Source: Archangium gephyra (lineage in GTDB: Bacteria; Myxococcota; Myxococcia; Myxococcales; Myxococcaceae). From it: a DNA stretch of 64,000 nt. Positions 18,953 through 27,493 of the stretch are shown here, piece after piece. Numbering within the stretch: position 1 is the first letter of the stretch; each line of letters begins with the position of its first letter. Below the pieces are notes generated by a model that ran no database searches, was not told where the DNA came from, and was given only the letters and a program-made list of their open reading frames with translations. A program made the position numbers and the translations under genes. The stretch is from positions 8,270,501 through 8,334,500 of the forward strand of contig NZ_CP011509.1 of NCBI RefSeq assembly GCF_001027285.1. The letters run 5' to 3'.

Positions 18953-19684
18953 GTGATTCATTCTATCGCTGTCACTATCATTCCGGGTAGACCAATATCT
19001 GACAAAAAATCACCTCCACCAACCGCTAAATACCAACTCGACACCATCACACTAGACAGGATTGGCTCCATGTGGGGCGAAAGGCACGTACTCCATCTTG
19101 GAGCTCACTTCGACATTTACAGCATGACAGCTCCAGCCAGCTGGGGACTCACCAGTTCCATAGGGACTCCACCGCCTGGATCTTTACCTGTAAACATGCA
19201 GATAGCCGATCATAAGCTACCTGGCAGTTCAATCTCAGGTAACTTTGGAGAAGTCCTGACTGTTTTCTGCTTGGAGTCCCTTTCACGCAGGCCGCTCCAG
19301 ATCGGCCATCTTCGAGCGAATGTCGCAAACAAATCTGCTCCAGACCTGATGATAGAAACTACCCCTTTGGCCCATCATTTCCAGAAGCTTGGGATACCGT
19401 ATCCTATACCCTCAATCATTCCAGCCGAATGCAAGAACTCCGAATTCACCAGCGCACTCCGACAAATCTGTAAATATTGGGTACAAGCAACCACAGGATC
19501 TTCCACTTTTGGATTCGGATTGATTTCAAACATCTCCTATCGATACCGAAGCGTCAAAACACCCCAAGTCACCTTCTACCTACTTGCCCCCGTAAGTACG
19601 TCTGCGCTGGCAACCCTGCTGGCCAGTCACCCTCCCGACGATTTACGCAGGGACGATTTCAAAGGGTGTCTCTATGGCTTCTAG
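18953..19684 (+). CDS. Unrecognised protein with PD-(D/E)XK nuclease-like pattern, low-GC island
   Basis: A 243-residue protein. The GTG start at 18953 has GGTGAG just upstream. No family is recognised, but the residue pattern E100 (GNFGEVLTVFCLE), P130-D131 (KSAPDLMIE) and E159-C160-K161 (IPAECKNSEF) fits the E...PD...ExK core of the PD-(D/E)XK phosphodiesterase superfamily, with a helix expected after the ExK strand. Base composition is far lower in GC than the neighbours, with many codons rare elsewhere in the window, suggesting horizontal transfer. It overlaps the next gene by 11 bases, indicating a two-gene unit. Nuclease activity is inferred. Confidence 0.65.
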   Translation: MIHSIAVTIIPGRPISDKKSPPPTAKYQLDTITLDRIGSMWGERHVLHLGAHFDIYSMTAPASWGLTSSIGTPPPGSLPVNMQIADHKLPGSSISGNFGEVLTVFCLESLSRRPLQIGHLRANVANKSAPDLMIETTPLAHHFQKLGIPYPIPSIIPAECKNSEFTSALRQICKYWVQATTGSSTFGFGLISNISYRYRSVKTPQVTFYLLAPVSTSALATLLASHPPDDLRRDDFKGCLYGF

Positions 19685-20324
19685 ACGTCGCAGTTCGCTC
19701 ATCAAATGGGAACCTGAGCAGCGGATTGAACAGGAAGCATTACGCCATTTCAAGAGAGGGCAGATATTTTCTTGGCTGGGTGACAGCAATGGCGCTCAAG
19801 CAGAATTTAAAAAAACTGAGGAAGCAATCCAGCGAATAAATGGGCCTGAGAGGGGAAGAGCTCTCGATCTGATTACTGAAGCAGCTACACGCGCCCCCAG
19901 GTCTCGACTCAGTGAAAAGGTCGCGCCTCGGCGACATACATCTAAAGAGCACAACGTGGCCATTGGTATTCAACACATCCTGCTACCAATGGGGCCAACG
20001 CATTTCGAACTACGCGCCCAAGTAACTTGGAACAGCAGAAGGCTACATAGGGCCATACATGGTATTCGCCTGAGTATACCATCTGACCAAGTCAACCTGA
20101 CTCACTTGGGCATTCAATGGATAGAAGTTCACGACGAATACACGGCAACAGTCATGCTCACCCCAGCAGACGGGGTCATTTTTGGACATATCCATGCTCA
20201 CAGATTCCTTGATGAGAATACAGCTATAACGGCCTTATCAGAGACATTGGCATTGATGGTGATTCAACGCCTGACAGACGGGATTCATGCAAATAAGAAT
20301 TCAAAGCGTTCGCACTCACCATAG
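19674..20324 (+). CDS. Unrecognised partner protein in low-GC island
   Basis: A 216-residue protein starting inside the end of the PD-(D/E)XK-like gene. It opens with a basic, helical region (MASRRRSSLIKWEPEQRIEQ; HFKRGQIFSWLGDSNGAQAE looks like one TPR-type helical hairpin). A region of likely beta strands follows, with several His residues (FGHIHAHRFLDENT). No known domain is recognised. It shares the low GC of its upstream partner. The overlap implies a joint function, perhaps a defence or mobile-element module, but nothing in the sequence proves it. Confidence 0.6.
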   Translation: MASRRRSSLIKWEPEQRIEQEALRHFKRGQIFSWLGDSNGAQAEFKKTEEAIQRINGPERGRALDLITEAATRAPRSRLSEKVAPRRHTSKEHNVAIGIQHILLPMGPTHFELRAQVTWNSRRLHRAIHGIRLSIPSDQVNLTHLGIQWIEVHDEYTATVMLTPADGVIFGHIHAHRFLDENTAITALSETLALMVIQRLTDGIHANKNSKRSHSP

Positions 20325-20465
20325 AGCAGTCGCCCAGAGAGGGGGCAGAGATTTCGAGAGACACAACCCGGCACGACGCGAGGCGGGAAGGAGAAAAGAG
20401 CACTCGTCCACGCCGAGTCTCGTTCTGACTTGAGTCCGCGTTTCGGGTCTTTGACAGCGTCTTGG

Positions 20466-21725
20466 TCAGCGGCGCAAGGTCGGGTCGACACGGTTGGCGA
20501 AGTCGTACAGCCGTGCCGCCTTGGAACGGTAGTCCGCGGACGGTACATTCGAGACCAGCGTACCGGCTTCGATCCGCTTCGCGCTCTGATCCAGGTCAAG
20601 GGCCGCCTGACGCGCACAGACGGCGAGGCCCAGCGAACGCGGCGTGTGTCCCAAGGCGTCCACCAGGACGAGCGCCGTGTCCACATGGCCAGCATTCAAG
20701 GCAGCCATGATTACCCCCTCGTCCACCGTGGCACCGCGCTTCAACAATTCACGCGCGAGCTCCGGGTCCACGGCATGCGCTCCGTGGCGCAAGGCACCCA
20801 CCGCTGGCGCGCCGCGATCGAGCAGCACCCGCGCGACCTTCAGTGCCCTCGCAGCGAGGGCATGCTCCAGTACGCCCGCGTTCCCGCGAAGCTTCTCGAA
20901 TAGATTACATCCGAGCGAGTCCAGCCTCGTGAGCAGCTCCACGTCATCCGTGCGTGCGGCGCGCTCAAGCGCGAGGCGGCGCAGCAAGGGGCGCTCCTCG
21001 ATCGAACCGTCCGCGACGGCGGCGCGCCAGTCGAGGATCGAGGCCCGGACGAGTTGCGCCAGCTTCTCGGAAGCGGTACGCCCCGCCGTCCCGAGTTCCG
21101 CCAGCTCGTCGAGCGCCTCCAGCATCTCCACTCCGGTCGCGTTCCCGTCGCTCTCGAACGGATCCTCTTCCAGGACGAGCATGCGGAAGAGTTCGCGCAC
21201 ATCGTTCGCCAGGCGCGTGACGGAGTCCTCGTTCAAGTGGAAGACCCATCCCGGAGGCAGGCCCTCCGACCAGACATGGACCGAGCCATGCTCACGCCCT
21301 GGCGTCACGATGGCGTAGAGCCGCTCCAGGTACTCGAAGCCTCCGAACGGAAGTGCCTTCAGGACGCCCGGCCACGCCTCGCCGCGCTCCTTCGCGGCAT
21401 CCCGTGCCAGCGATTCCTCATGCTCGATCCATCCCCACAGGTCCCTATAACCGCCGTTCTCGGGAAAGAAGAGTTCCCTGAACGAGAGGCTGGACTCGTG
21501 CTCTCCGAACCGCGCGCGCAGATCGTAGGAGAGGTGCCCGCCGAATGCCGTCCGCCATAGCGCGAGCAGAGCCTCGGGCAGAGGCCCGGCACAGTGCTTC
21601 GCGAGTTCGATCAGGACCTTGTCCTCGACAGGTGGCTGAGCGTCGAGGATGAGCCGATCCTCAAAGACCGCGATGCGAGCCTCGCGCATCGCGTCGCGTT
21701 CCGCATCCGAAAAGGAGGGGGTCAT
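20466..21725 (-). CDS. SMI1/KNR4-domain protein with ankyrin-like repeats
   Basis: A 419-residue cytoplasmic protein. The ATG at 21725 begins MTPSFSDAERDAMREARIAV. Residues of about 30-200 look like an SMI1/KNR4 (SUKH) domain: LPEALLALWRTAFGGHLSYD near residue 45, then GGFEYLERLYAIVTPGREHG and HLNEDSVTRLANDVRELFRM. Residues of about 255-400 contain degenerate ankyrin-type repeats (LLTRLDSLGCNLFEKLRGNAGVLEHALAARALK region; ELLKRGATVDEGVIMAALNA). SUKH proteins are frequently immunity proteins of bacterial toxin systems. It starts 4 bases after the stop of the secreted crystallin-domain gene, so the two form an operon. Confidence 0.75.
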   Translation of the reverse strand: MTPSFSDAERDAMREARIAVFEDRLILDAQPPVEDKVLIELAKHCAGPLPEALLALWRTAFGGHLSYDLRARFGEHESSLSFRELFFPENGGYRDLWGWIEHEESLARDAAKERGEAWPGVLKALPFGGFEYLERLYAIVTPGREHGSVHVWSEGLPPGWVFHLNEDSVTRLANDVRELFRMLVLEEDPFESDGNATGVEMLEALDELAELGTAGRTASEKLAQLVRASILDWRAAVADGSIEERPLLRRLALERAARTDDVELLTRLDSLGCNLFEKLRGNAGVLEHALAARALKVARVLLDRGAPAVGALRHGAHAVDPELARELLKRGATVDEGVIMAALNAGHVDTALVLVDALGHTPRSLGLAVCARQAALDLDQSAKRIEAGTLVSNVPSADYRSKAARLYDFANRVDPTLRR

Positions 21726-21729
21726 GCGC

Positions 21730-23175
21730 TCAGTACCCCAAGTACACGAATCGCATCGAGGACGTCTTGTCCCCAAAGCTCGCGTTGTTGAGGTTCACCG
21801 AGCCGCGGCCACTGAGTTCCCGGTAACCGCCTCCGAAATTGGCGTGCTCGTACAGCCGGGCCCGCCATCCGTAGGGCAGGCAGTAGCGCACGGCCGAGGT
21901 CTTGTCGTTGAAGCCCTCGATGTAGGAGAAGTTGGAGTAGCTCTCCTTACCGTAATCGGGGTAGTCGATCATCAGCCCGCGGTCGCTGAAGTCGGAGTCG
22001 TCGTACAGCTCGACGAAGGCCCGGTTGATGTCGCTGTCGCAGCCGGGATTGGGGAAGGTCGCGCGGAACTCCATCATCTTCACGGATGCACCAGGTCCAT
22101 CGTTGTCATGCTCGGTGCCGTAGACGATGAGCTGGCCCCACGGGTCCACGTAGACGCCGCCCGCCGCGTCGAGGTTGCACTGCCGGTTGGTGCCAGTGTC
22201 GTAACCGGGCGAGGGATAACCGCAGTACAGGTGCTTCTTCGCGACCTTGGTGATGACCGCCTGACCGTACTCCTCCGTCAGCCGGAACAGATCGATCCAG
22301 TCCTCGCCGTTGGCGGAGTTCAGGTGCGTTCCCGCCAGGAAGAGCGTGCCGTCACACTGGGTCACCAGATCGAGGTTCTGGTAGTTGCCGAACTCCGAGT
22401 CTCCGATGGCCGAGCGCAGCTCGCCCTCGTTCCAATTGTCCAGCGGCACGAAGCCCGCGTCCGCCGAGCGCAGGTCCCCACCCATCGAGCGGTAGAACTC
22501 GAGGTTGTTGGCATTGGCCCGCCCGATGATGAGCAGGAAGCGCCCGTCCGAGAGCTTCGCCAACGAGGCCGTGCCCACGGCCGACGTCTGTCCCCACTGG
22601 CTCACCGGCAGGCGGACGGGGCTCCAGGGCGTGGCCATGTCATAGAACACGACGCGTCCGTTCTCGCCCGACGGACTCGATTCCAGCGGCACGGCGAGCA
22701 GGTTGCCCGAGGCCTGCATGCCGCCCGCGTGGGTGTAGCTCATGTCCCAGAACCACGCGTCGGTGATGGCCCGATCCGAGCCGGACGGTGAGGTAGCGGG
22801 ATAGGAGACGTTGGGCTCGAGGCGGTTGGAGCGGAATCGGGCGCCTTCCGTGTTCCGGGAGCCCATTTCCACCACCGTGAAGGCCTTGGTCGTCCCCGAG
22901 TGCGAGACGGCGAGGTACCGGCCCCCGGCGCCAGGCAGACGCTGAATGCCCTGCCAGTGATTGAACAGCGTGACCGGATCTCCGATGGGATGGAAGCCGA
23001 GCACGTCCCCGTGATCGCGCAGTCCATTCACGGCGGCGGCCGCGTCGGGCACGCACCGGTTACAGTCGTCCGCGCCCCATCCACAGGCGGCTCCCGTCCA
23101 TTGGGCGAAGGCACTCCCTCCGCTCAGGCAGGTGGCCAGCAGGCCCAGGGCTCCAAGGCTCCGAATCCTCTTCAT
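21730..23175 (-). CDS. Secreted protein with C-terminal beta/gamma-crystallin domain
   Basis: About 481 residues. A signal peptide (MKRIRSLGALGLLATCLSGG, cleavage near AFAQ) is followed by a region of about 350 residues not assigned to a family but with beta-propeller-like strands. The C-terminal 85 residues form two Greek-key motifs of beta/gamma-crystallin type (VELYDDSDFSDRGLMIDYPD; ARLYEHANFGGGYRELSGRG; FGDKTSSMRF). These domains often bind calcium. GGAGG lies 7 bases before a GTG at 23181 and 13 before the ATG at 23175, so either may be the true start. The SMI1-ankyrin gene follows 4 bases after its stop. Confidence 0.78.
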   Translation of the reverse strand: MKRIRSLGALGLLATCLSGGSAFAQWTGAACGWGADDCNRCVPDAAAAVNGLRDHGDVLGFHPIGDPVTLFNHWQGIQRLPGAGGRYLAVSHSGTTKAFTVVEMGSRNTEGARFRSNRLEPNVSYPATSPSGSDRAITDAWFWDMSYTHAGGMQASGNLLAVPLESSPSGENGRVVFYDMATPWSPVRLPVSQWGQTSAVGTASLAKLSDGRFLLIIGRANANNLEFYRSMGGDLRSADAGFVPLDNWNEGELRSAIGDSEFGNYQNLDLVTQCDGTLFLAGTHLNSANGEDWIDLFRLTEEYGQAVITKVAKKHLYCGYPSPGYDTGTNRQCNLDAAGGVYVDPWGQLIVYGTEHDNDGPGASVKMMEFRATFPNPGCDSDINRAFVELYDDSDFSDRGLMIDYPDYGKESYSNFSYIEGFNDKTSAVRYCLPYGWRARLYEHANFGGGYRELSGRGSVNLNNASFGDKTSSMRFVYLGY

Positions 23176-23243
23176 GCTCACGGTCATTCCTCCGGGTGAG
23201 GGGGCAGTCTGCCAGAGGACGGGAGGGCTCTGTGCGGGCCTTC

Positions 23244-23546
23244 TCACTCGTCCACATCGACGTAACCCACCTCTCGCTGATGCCGCAGGGCGAGCACCAA
23301 CACGGTGTCCTCCGCTTTCAGGAAGCGGTAGAGCGCGATGTATCCCGTGCGACCCCGAGAGATGACCAGCTCGCGCAGCCCTTGCTCGGCGGGGCGTCCG
23401 ATCAGCGGATGCCTCCCTAGAACGGACATGGCCTCGCTGATCCGCGCGACTGTGACCTCCGTCAGCTCAGGCGAATGCTCGGCGACGAAGTCGACGATCC
23501 GCTCGAAGTCGGCCAACGCCCTGGAGGCATAGACTACTAGCGCCAT
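23244..23546 (-). CDS. Type II toxin, RelE/ParE family
   Basis: A 100-residue toxin. It starts MALVVYASRALADFERIVDF and contains the RelE/ParE hallmark segments HPLIGRPAEQGLRELVIS and a terminal strand EDTVLVLALRHQREVGY. Members inhibit gyrase (ParE) or cleave ribosome-bound mRNA (RelE); which applies here cannot be told. The gene lies directly after the antitoxin gene, in the usual antitoxin-toxin order. Its ATG would overlap the antitoxin stop by a few bases if the antitoxin frame were intact. Confidence 0.85.
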   Translation of the reverse strand: MALVVYASRALADFERIVDFVAEHSPELTEVTVARISEAMSVLGRHPLIGRPAEQGLRELVISRGRTGYIALYRFLKAEDTVLVLALRHQREVGYVDVDE

Positions 23547-23814
23547 GGCGTGGCCTTGAGGCGCCGGGTCCTGCCCCCCGGGCCCGAGCCGCCATGGCTT
23601 CGTGCACCTCGTCCGCGTTGAAGCCCTCGCCCGTCTCGAGCGCCTCTTTCTCCGCGGCCAGTGCCTCTTCGACGAAGCGGCGTCTGCGCTCCGCCTGGGC
23701 TACCTGCTGCTCGATGGCCTCGACCATGAAGGCGTGAGGACTCTTGCCCGCCCCTTTCGCCGCCGCCTCGACCCGGCTCTTGAGTTGAGGAGGCAGCTTG
23801 AGGGATGTCGCCAT
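23467..23814 (-). CDS. Ribbon-helix-helix antitoxin with probable frameshifted C-terminus
   Basis: A CopG/ParD-like antitoxin. The N-terminus MATSLKLPPQLKSRVEAAAK plus GKSPHAFMVEAIEQQVAQAE is a DNA-binding ribbon-helix-helix domain (about residues 1-48). The middle ALETGEGFNADEVHEAMAAR is the toxin-binding tail. As read, the frame continues 80 bases into the toxin gene, giving an atypical 115-residue protein. Adding one base in the six-G run at 23574-23579 would instead give ARARGGRTRRLKATPWR and a TAG at 23537, a typical end that overlaps the toxin ATG. So this is either a one-base deletion, a sequencing error, or programmed slippage. Confidence 0.75.
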   Translation of the reverse strand: MATSLKLPPQLKSRVEAAAKGAGKSPHAFMVEAIEQQVAQAERRRRFVEEALAAEKEALETGEGFNADEVHEAMAARARGAGPGASRPRHGASSLCLQGVGRLRADRRLRRRAFA

Positions 23815-23838
23815 GATCGTGGTGCCCCGGGGCAGGTA

Positions 23839-23858
23839 GGTACTACCACGTTAGTACC
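23839..23858. promoter_or_regulatory. Palindromic operator upstream of the toxin-antitoxin pair
   Basis: GGTACTA (23839-23845) and TAGTACC (23852-23858) form a perfect 7-base inverted repeat with a 6-base spacer, 24 bases before the antitoxin start. Ribbon-helix-helix antitoxins repress their own operon by binding such palindromes, so this is the likely autoregulatory site. Confidence 0.55.
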
Positions 23859-23887
23859 GGCGCCTCAGGCGGGCAAGGCAGCCGTGC

Positions 23888-25537
23888 CTAGCAGCCCGTC
23901 TCCACTGCGCCGATGTCCGGAGCCCCGCCGCAGAAGGGCAGCCCCACGTTGGCACCCCGATCCACGGCCACCGCGTCCGGTCCGAAGGCCGGCGGCGCCG
24001 CGCCCGCGTTGCCCGCGGTGGACGTGCTGTCCCCCGCCGCCTGCTGGAAGCCCACCAGGTCCACCGCCTTGCCGTTGGCCTGGAACTGCGCGCCCGCGGG
24101 GAACAGGTTGTGCCCCATCTTCAGGCCCGGCCGCTGGCTGCCCAGGCTCACCGCCACGCCCGACTCCGCGATGAGGTTGTTCTCCACCTGGAGGTTGCTC
24201 GTGGCGCCGCCCGTCCCATGGCCAAGGATGAGCGCCGTGTCCGCGCGCGTCACCGTATTGTTCACCAGCACCGTGCCCTCCGAGTTCTCCAGCCGGATGG
24301 CCGTCCCCTCGCCACCGCCCTGCTTCGTGATGTCGTGGAGGCGGTTGCGCCGCACCACCACGCCGCGCGGCACCGGACCCTCGTGGTTGCCTCCCACCGA
24401 GATGCCCTTGCCCGAGTCGTAGACCTCGTTGTCCTCGATGACCACGTCCCGCGCCGAGTAGTGCACCACCACCGCGTCCCCCTTCGCCGTGGAGCTCGGC
24501 TTGAAGCCGTGCATCTTGTTGTGGCGGATGGTGACGGTGTGGCACGTCTTGATGTCCACCGCGTTCTCGCGGTTGGCGTAGAAGTGGTTGTTCTCGATGA
24601 GCAGCCCATCCGCGGGCGGCAGCGAGCTGAAGCCCTCGGGCCCCAGGCACTGCACCGAGTCACCCGAGTTGTCGTGGATGTCGTTGTTGCGCACCGTGAT
24701 GTCGCGCGACGTCGGCTGCACCACCACGCCGTGTGAGTCCTGGTTGCCCGAGCTCTTCACGAAGCCGTGGATATGGTTGTTCTCGATGACCGCGCCCGTC
24801 GCGCTGTCATACGTGGTGACGGCGGCCCCATGCGTGCCGTGGTGCAGCTCCGAGTTGGCCAGCGTCGAGCCCTTCACGTTCCCCTGGAAGGTCACCGCGT
24901 AGAAGGGCTGCCGCTGCACGTCCAGCTCGAAGCCATCGACGATCCAGTACGGCCGCCGCACCTGCACGAGCGCCCCGGAGCCGGAGCCCGGGACGATGCG
25001 CGGCTTGCCCTCGCCCTGAAGGGTGATGGGCGCGCCCTCGGAGCCGGCCTTGGCGTTGTCGCCGATGACGACACGCTCGGCGTAGGTGCCCGCGAGCACG
25101 CGGACGACCTCGCCCGGCCCGGCCACGGAGATGGCCTTGGCGATGGAGCGGAACGGCTGGGCCGCGCTCCCGTCACCCGAGTCGCTCCCGGAGGCGCTCA
25201 CCACCCACTCCCGGGTGAAGCGCGGCGTGGCGGGCAGCGCCTGGGGCTCGGCGAGGGCGGGCTGCGGCGAGGGCTCGGCGATGGGCGAGTGCCCCTCGTG
25301 CGAGGGCATGTCCGCCACGGGCGTGTTCGCCACGGGCTGCGCGCCAATGGGCGCGGGCTCGCCCGGCCGGGTCGTGGCCGAGGGCGCGTTGAGGCGAGGG
25401 GCGTTGTCCGGCATGCCGGGCTGCCCGTCGGAATCGAGTCCCCCACTCCCGCCACAGGCCCACAGGCCCAGGCCCAGCGAGCAAGCGGCCAGGAGGGCCG
25501 CTGGAGTCTTCCTCATCTTGCTTGCTTGGATTTTCAT
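23888..25537 (-). CDS. Right-handed parallel beta-helix lipoprotein
   Basis: A 549-residue exported protein. The N-terminus has a lipoprotein signal (AALLAACSLGLGLWACGGSG; lipobox LWA-C), then a Pro/Ala/Glu-rich linker to about residue 105. EWVVSASGSDSGDGSAAQPF with RSIAKAISVAGPGEVVRVLA is the DUF1565/pectate-lyase-like N-terminal cap. It is followed by many beta-helix coils with asparagine ladders (VIENNHIHGF, ITVRNNDIHDN, LLIENNHFYANREN, VVIEDNEVYDSG, LQVENNLIAESG). Such folds occur in polysaccharide lyases and epimerases. No catalytic residues can be assigned. It lies downstream of, but is not close-coupled to, the SpoIID gene facing away. Confidence 0.85.
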   Translation of the reverse strand: MKIQASKMRKTPAALLAACSLGLGLWACGGSGGLDSDGQPGMPDNAPRLNAPSATTRPGEPAPIGAQPVANTPVADMPSHEGHSPIAEPSPQPALAEPQALPATPRFTREWVVSASGSDSGDGSAAQPFRSIAKAISVAGPGEVVRVLAGTYAERVVIGDNAKAGSEGAPITLQGEGKPRIVPGSGSGALVQVRRPYWIVDGFELDVQRQPFYAVTFQGNVKGSTLANSELHHGTHGAAVTTYDSATGAVIENNHIHGFVKSSGNQDSHGVVVQPTSRDITVRNNDIHDNSGDSVQCLGPEGFSSLPPADGLLIENNHFYANRENAVDIKTCHTVTIRHNKMHGFKPSSTAKGDAVVVHYSARDVVIEDNEVYDSGKGISVGGNHEGPVPRGVVVRRNRLHDITKQGGGEGTAIRLENSEGTVLVNNTVTRADTALILGHGTGGATSNLQVENNLIAESGVAVSLGSQRPGLKMGHNLFPAGAQFQANGKAVDLVGFQQAAGDSTSTAGNAGAAPPAFGPDAVAVDRGANVGLPFCGGAPDIGAVETGC

Positions 25538-25651
25538 GAGCAGGGGGAACCCCTATACCCGGCCCCGGTATTCGCCCCCCTCCTTCTCGCCTGCCTGGAC
25601 TCCAACCAGGAGGTGGCGGCCCGCGCCGTCCACAGGTAGCGTCGGGGGGCT

Positions 25652-27394
25652 TTGCTCAAAGCCGTTCTCCCACTCCTCGCGCTGCTCCTCGTCACCTGCG
25701 CCGCTCCGCGCCAGCCCGCGTCCGCGCCGGCTCCGGAGGTCCTGCGCTCCGAGTCCTCCTCCCGCGCGCGCCGCGCCGCGCCAGCGCCCCCGGCCAAGGC
25801 CTCCGTTCCCGTCCTGGAGGCGCCGCCTCCCGGGGAGCTGCCCGGGCCGGACAGCCTCAAGCGGCTGGACTTCCGGGGCGGTGAGCCGCAGGTCCCCATC
25901 GGGTTGATGCAGGGCCGCCGCGAGGTGCGCTTCTCCCCCAAGGGACGCATGCGGCTGCGCTTCGGCGGGGAAGCGGAGCGGATGCTGGAGGCCCCGGCGG
26001 GCTCGGCGTGGACGGTGCGCGTCACCGACGGCACGCCCGCGGAGCTGTCCGTGCGCGTCCAGCTCGAGGAGCTTCCCTTCGCCGACAAGGAGGGCCTCGC
26101 CGAGGTACAGGCCCGGTGGCAGGCCCGGGGCGTGGCGGTGCGCGCGCACGTGCTCGGCGTGCTCTACGGCATCGCCGGAAAGGTCATCGACAACCGGCGC
26201 TACCTGCTGCTGCTGGAGGAGGAGCTCACCCCCAAGCAGGCCACGGATCGCCAGGCGGAGCTGCTGCGCCAGTTCGGCGTGCGCACCACCCTCTTCGAGG
26301 AGGTCCGCGCCCCCGCGCGCGCCATCCTCGAGATGCGGGACGAGGCGGGCAACGTGGTGGGGCTCGCGCAGGACAGCCTCTACGCGGAGACGCTGGACGG
26401 CGCCGGCTTCGACGTGCGGCAGGTGGAGCACGACGTCGGCTACGACAACCACGGCTTCGAGGACCGGAGCTTCCGCGGCACGCTGCAGCTCTCCGTGGAT
26501 CGCCACGGGACGTTGGCGGTGGTGAACGTGGTGAAGCTGGAGGAGCTGCTCAAGGGGCTGGTGCCCTCGGAGATCTACGCCCGCGCGCACCCGGAGGCCC
26601 TCAAGGCGCAGGCGGTGACGGCGCGCGGCGAGGTGCTGGCGAAGGTGGGCATCAAGCACCTGGCGGATCCCTACCTCCTGTGCTCCGAGCAGCACTGCGC
26701 GGTGTACCGGGGCCGTACGGGCGAGGCGGCGAGCACCAGCGCGGCGGTGGAGGCCACGCGAGGCCAGGGGCTCTTCTCCTCGGACGGCAAGCTGGTGGAT
26801 TCGGTGTACAGCGCCATGTGCGGAGGCCACACGGAGGACAACGACGTCGTCTGGGGAGGTCCGCCCAACCCGAGCCTGCGCGGCCGGCCGGATCTGATCG
26901 GCCCGGCGGAGGGACTGCCCACGCCCGCGACGCTGGCGGAGTACCTCCAGGCGGAGCTGCCCGCGGCATGCCGCCTCTCCACCTTCGCGCGGGCGGGCAA
27001 GTACCGCTGGGAGAAGCGCTTCACGGTGGAGCAGGTGAACGCGCTCACCACGCACCTCGAGGTGGGACCGGTGCACGCGTTGAGCCTGGGCGAGCGCGGA
27101 GTGTCCGGCCGGGCCCGCACCCTCACCGTGGCGGGCGAGAAGGGCGTCACCCAGGTGCGGGGCGAGCTGAACATCCGCCGGCTCTTCGGGATGTTGAACA
27201 GCGCCATGGCCCTGGTGGAGGAGGAGCGGGATGGGGAGGGCCACCTCACCGGTTGGCGCTTCCGCGGCGGCGGCTGGGGCCACGGGGTGGGCATGTGCCA
27301 GACGGGCGCCATCGGACGGGCGGAGGCCGGGCACCGCTACCAGGACATCCTTCGTTTCTACTTCAACGGTGCCGAGGTCGCCCCCATCTACTAA
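25652..27394 (+). CDS. SpoIID/LytB-domain lipoprotein
   Basis: A 580-residue protein with a TTG start at 25652 and a lipoprotein signal (MLKAVLPLLALLLVTCAAPR; lipobox LVT-C). The SpoIID domain spans about residues 265-570. It includes VVKLEELLKGLVPSEIYARA, HPEALKAQAVTARGEVLAKV, DSVYSAMCGGHTEDNDVVWG and the C-terminal GGWGHGVGMCQTGAIGRAEA. SpoIID cleaves peptidoglycan glycan strands denuded of peptide in Bacillus sporulation; homologues in Gram-negatives act on the cell wall. Two Cys near the centre (LLCSEQHCAVYRGRTG) are typical of proteobacterial members. It may take part in envelope remodelling. Confidence 0.88.
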   Translation: MLKAVLPLLALLLVTCAAPRQPASAPAPEVLRSESSSRARRAAPAPPAKASVPVLEAPPPGELPGPDSLKRLDFRGGEPQVPIGLMQGRREVRFSPKGRMRLRFGGEAERMLEAPAGSAWTVRVTDGTPAELSVRVQLEELPFADKEGLAEVQARWQARGVAVRAHVLGVLYGIAGKVIDNRRYLLLLEEELTPKQATDRQAELLRQFGVRTTLFEEVRAPARAILEMRDEAGNVVGLAQDSLYAETLDGAGFDVRQVEHDVGYDNHGFEDRSFRGTLQLSVDRHGTLAVVNVVKLEELLKGLVPSEIYARAHPEALKAQAVTARGEVLAKVGIKHLADPYLLCSEQHCAVYRGRTGEAASTSAAVEATRGQGLFSSDGKLVDSVYSAMCGGHTEDNDVVWGGPPNPSLRGRPDLIGPAEGLPTPATLAEYLQAELPAACRLSTFARAGKYRWEKRFTVEQVNALTTHLEVGPVHALSLGERGVSGRARTLTVAGEKGVTQVRGELNIRRLFGMLNSAMALVEEERDGEGHLTGWRFRGGGWGHGVGMCQTGAIGRAEAGHRYQDILRFYFNGAEVAPIY

Positions 27395-27493
27395 AGGAGT
27401 GCGTACACTCCTCGGAGAGCAGTCCAACCCAGGTTGTCAGCCCGAAAACGTCTCGGGAGTACGGGACGCGCTCGGGGGTTATCATCACCACGC

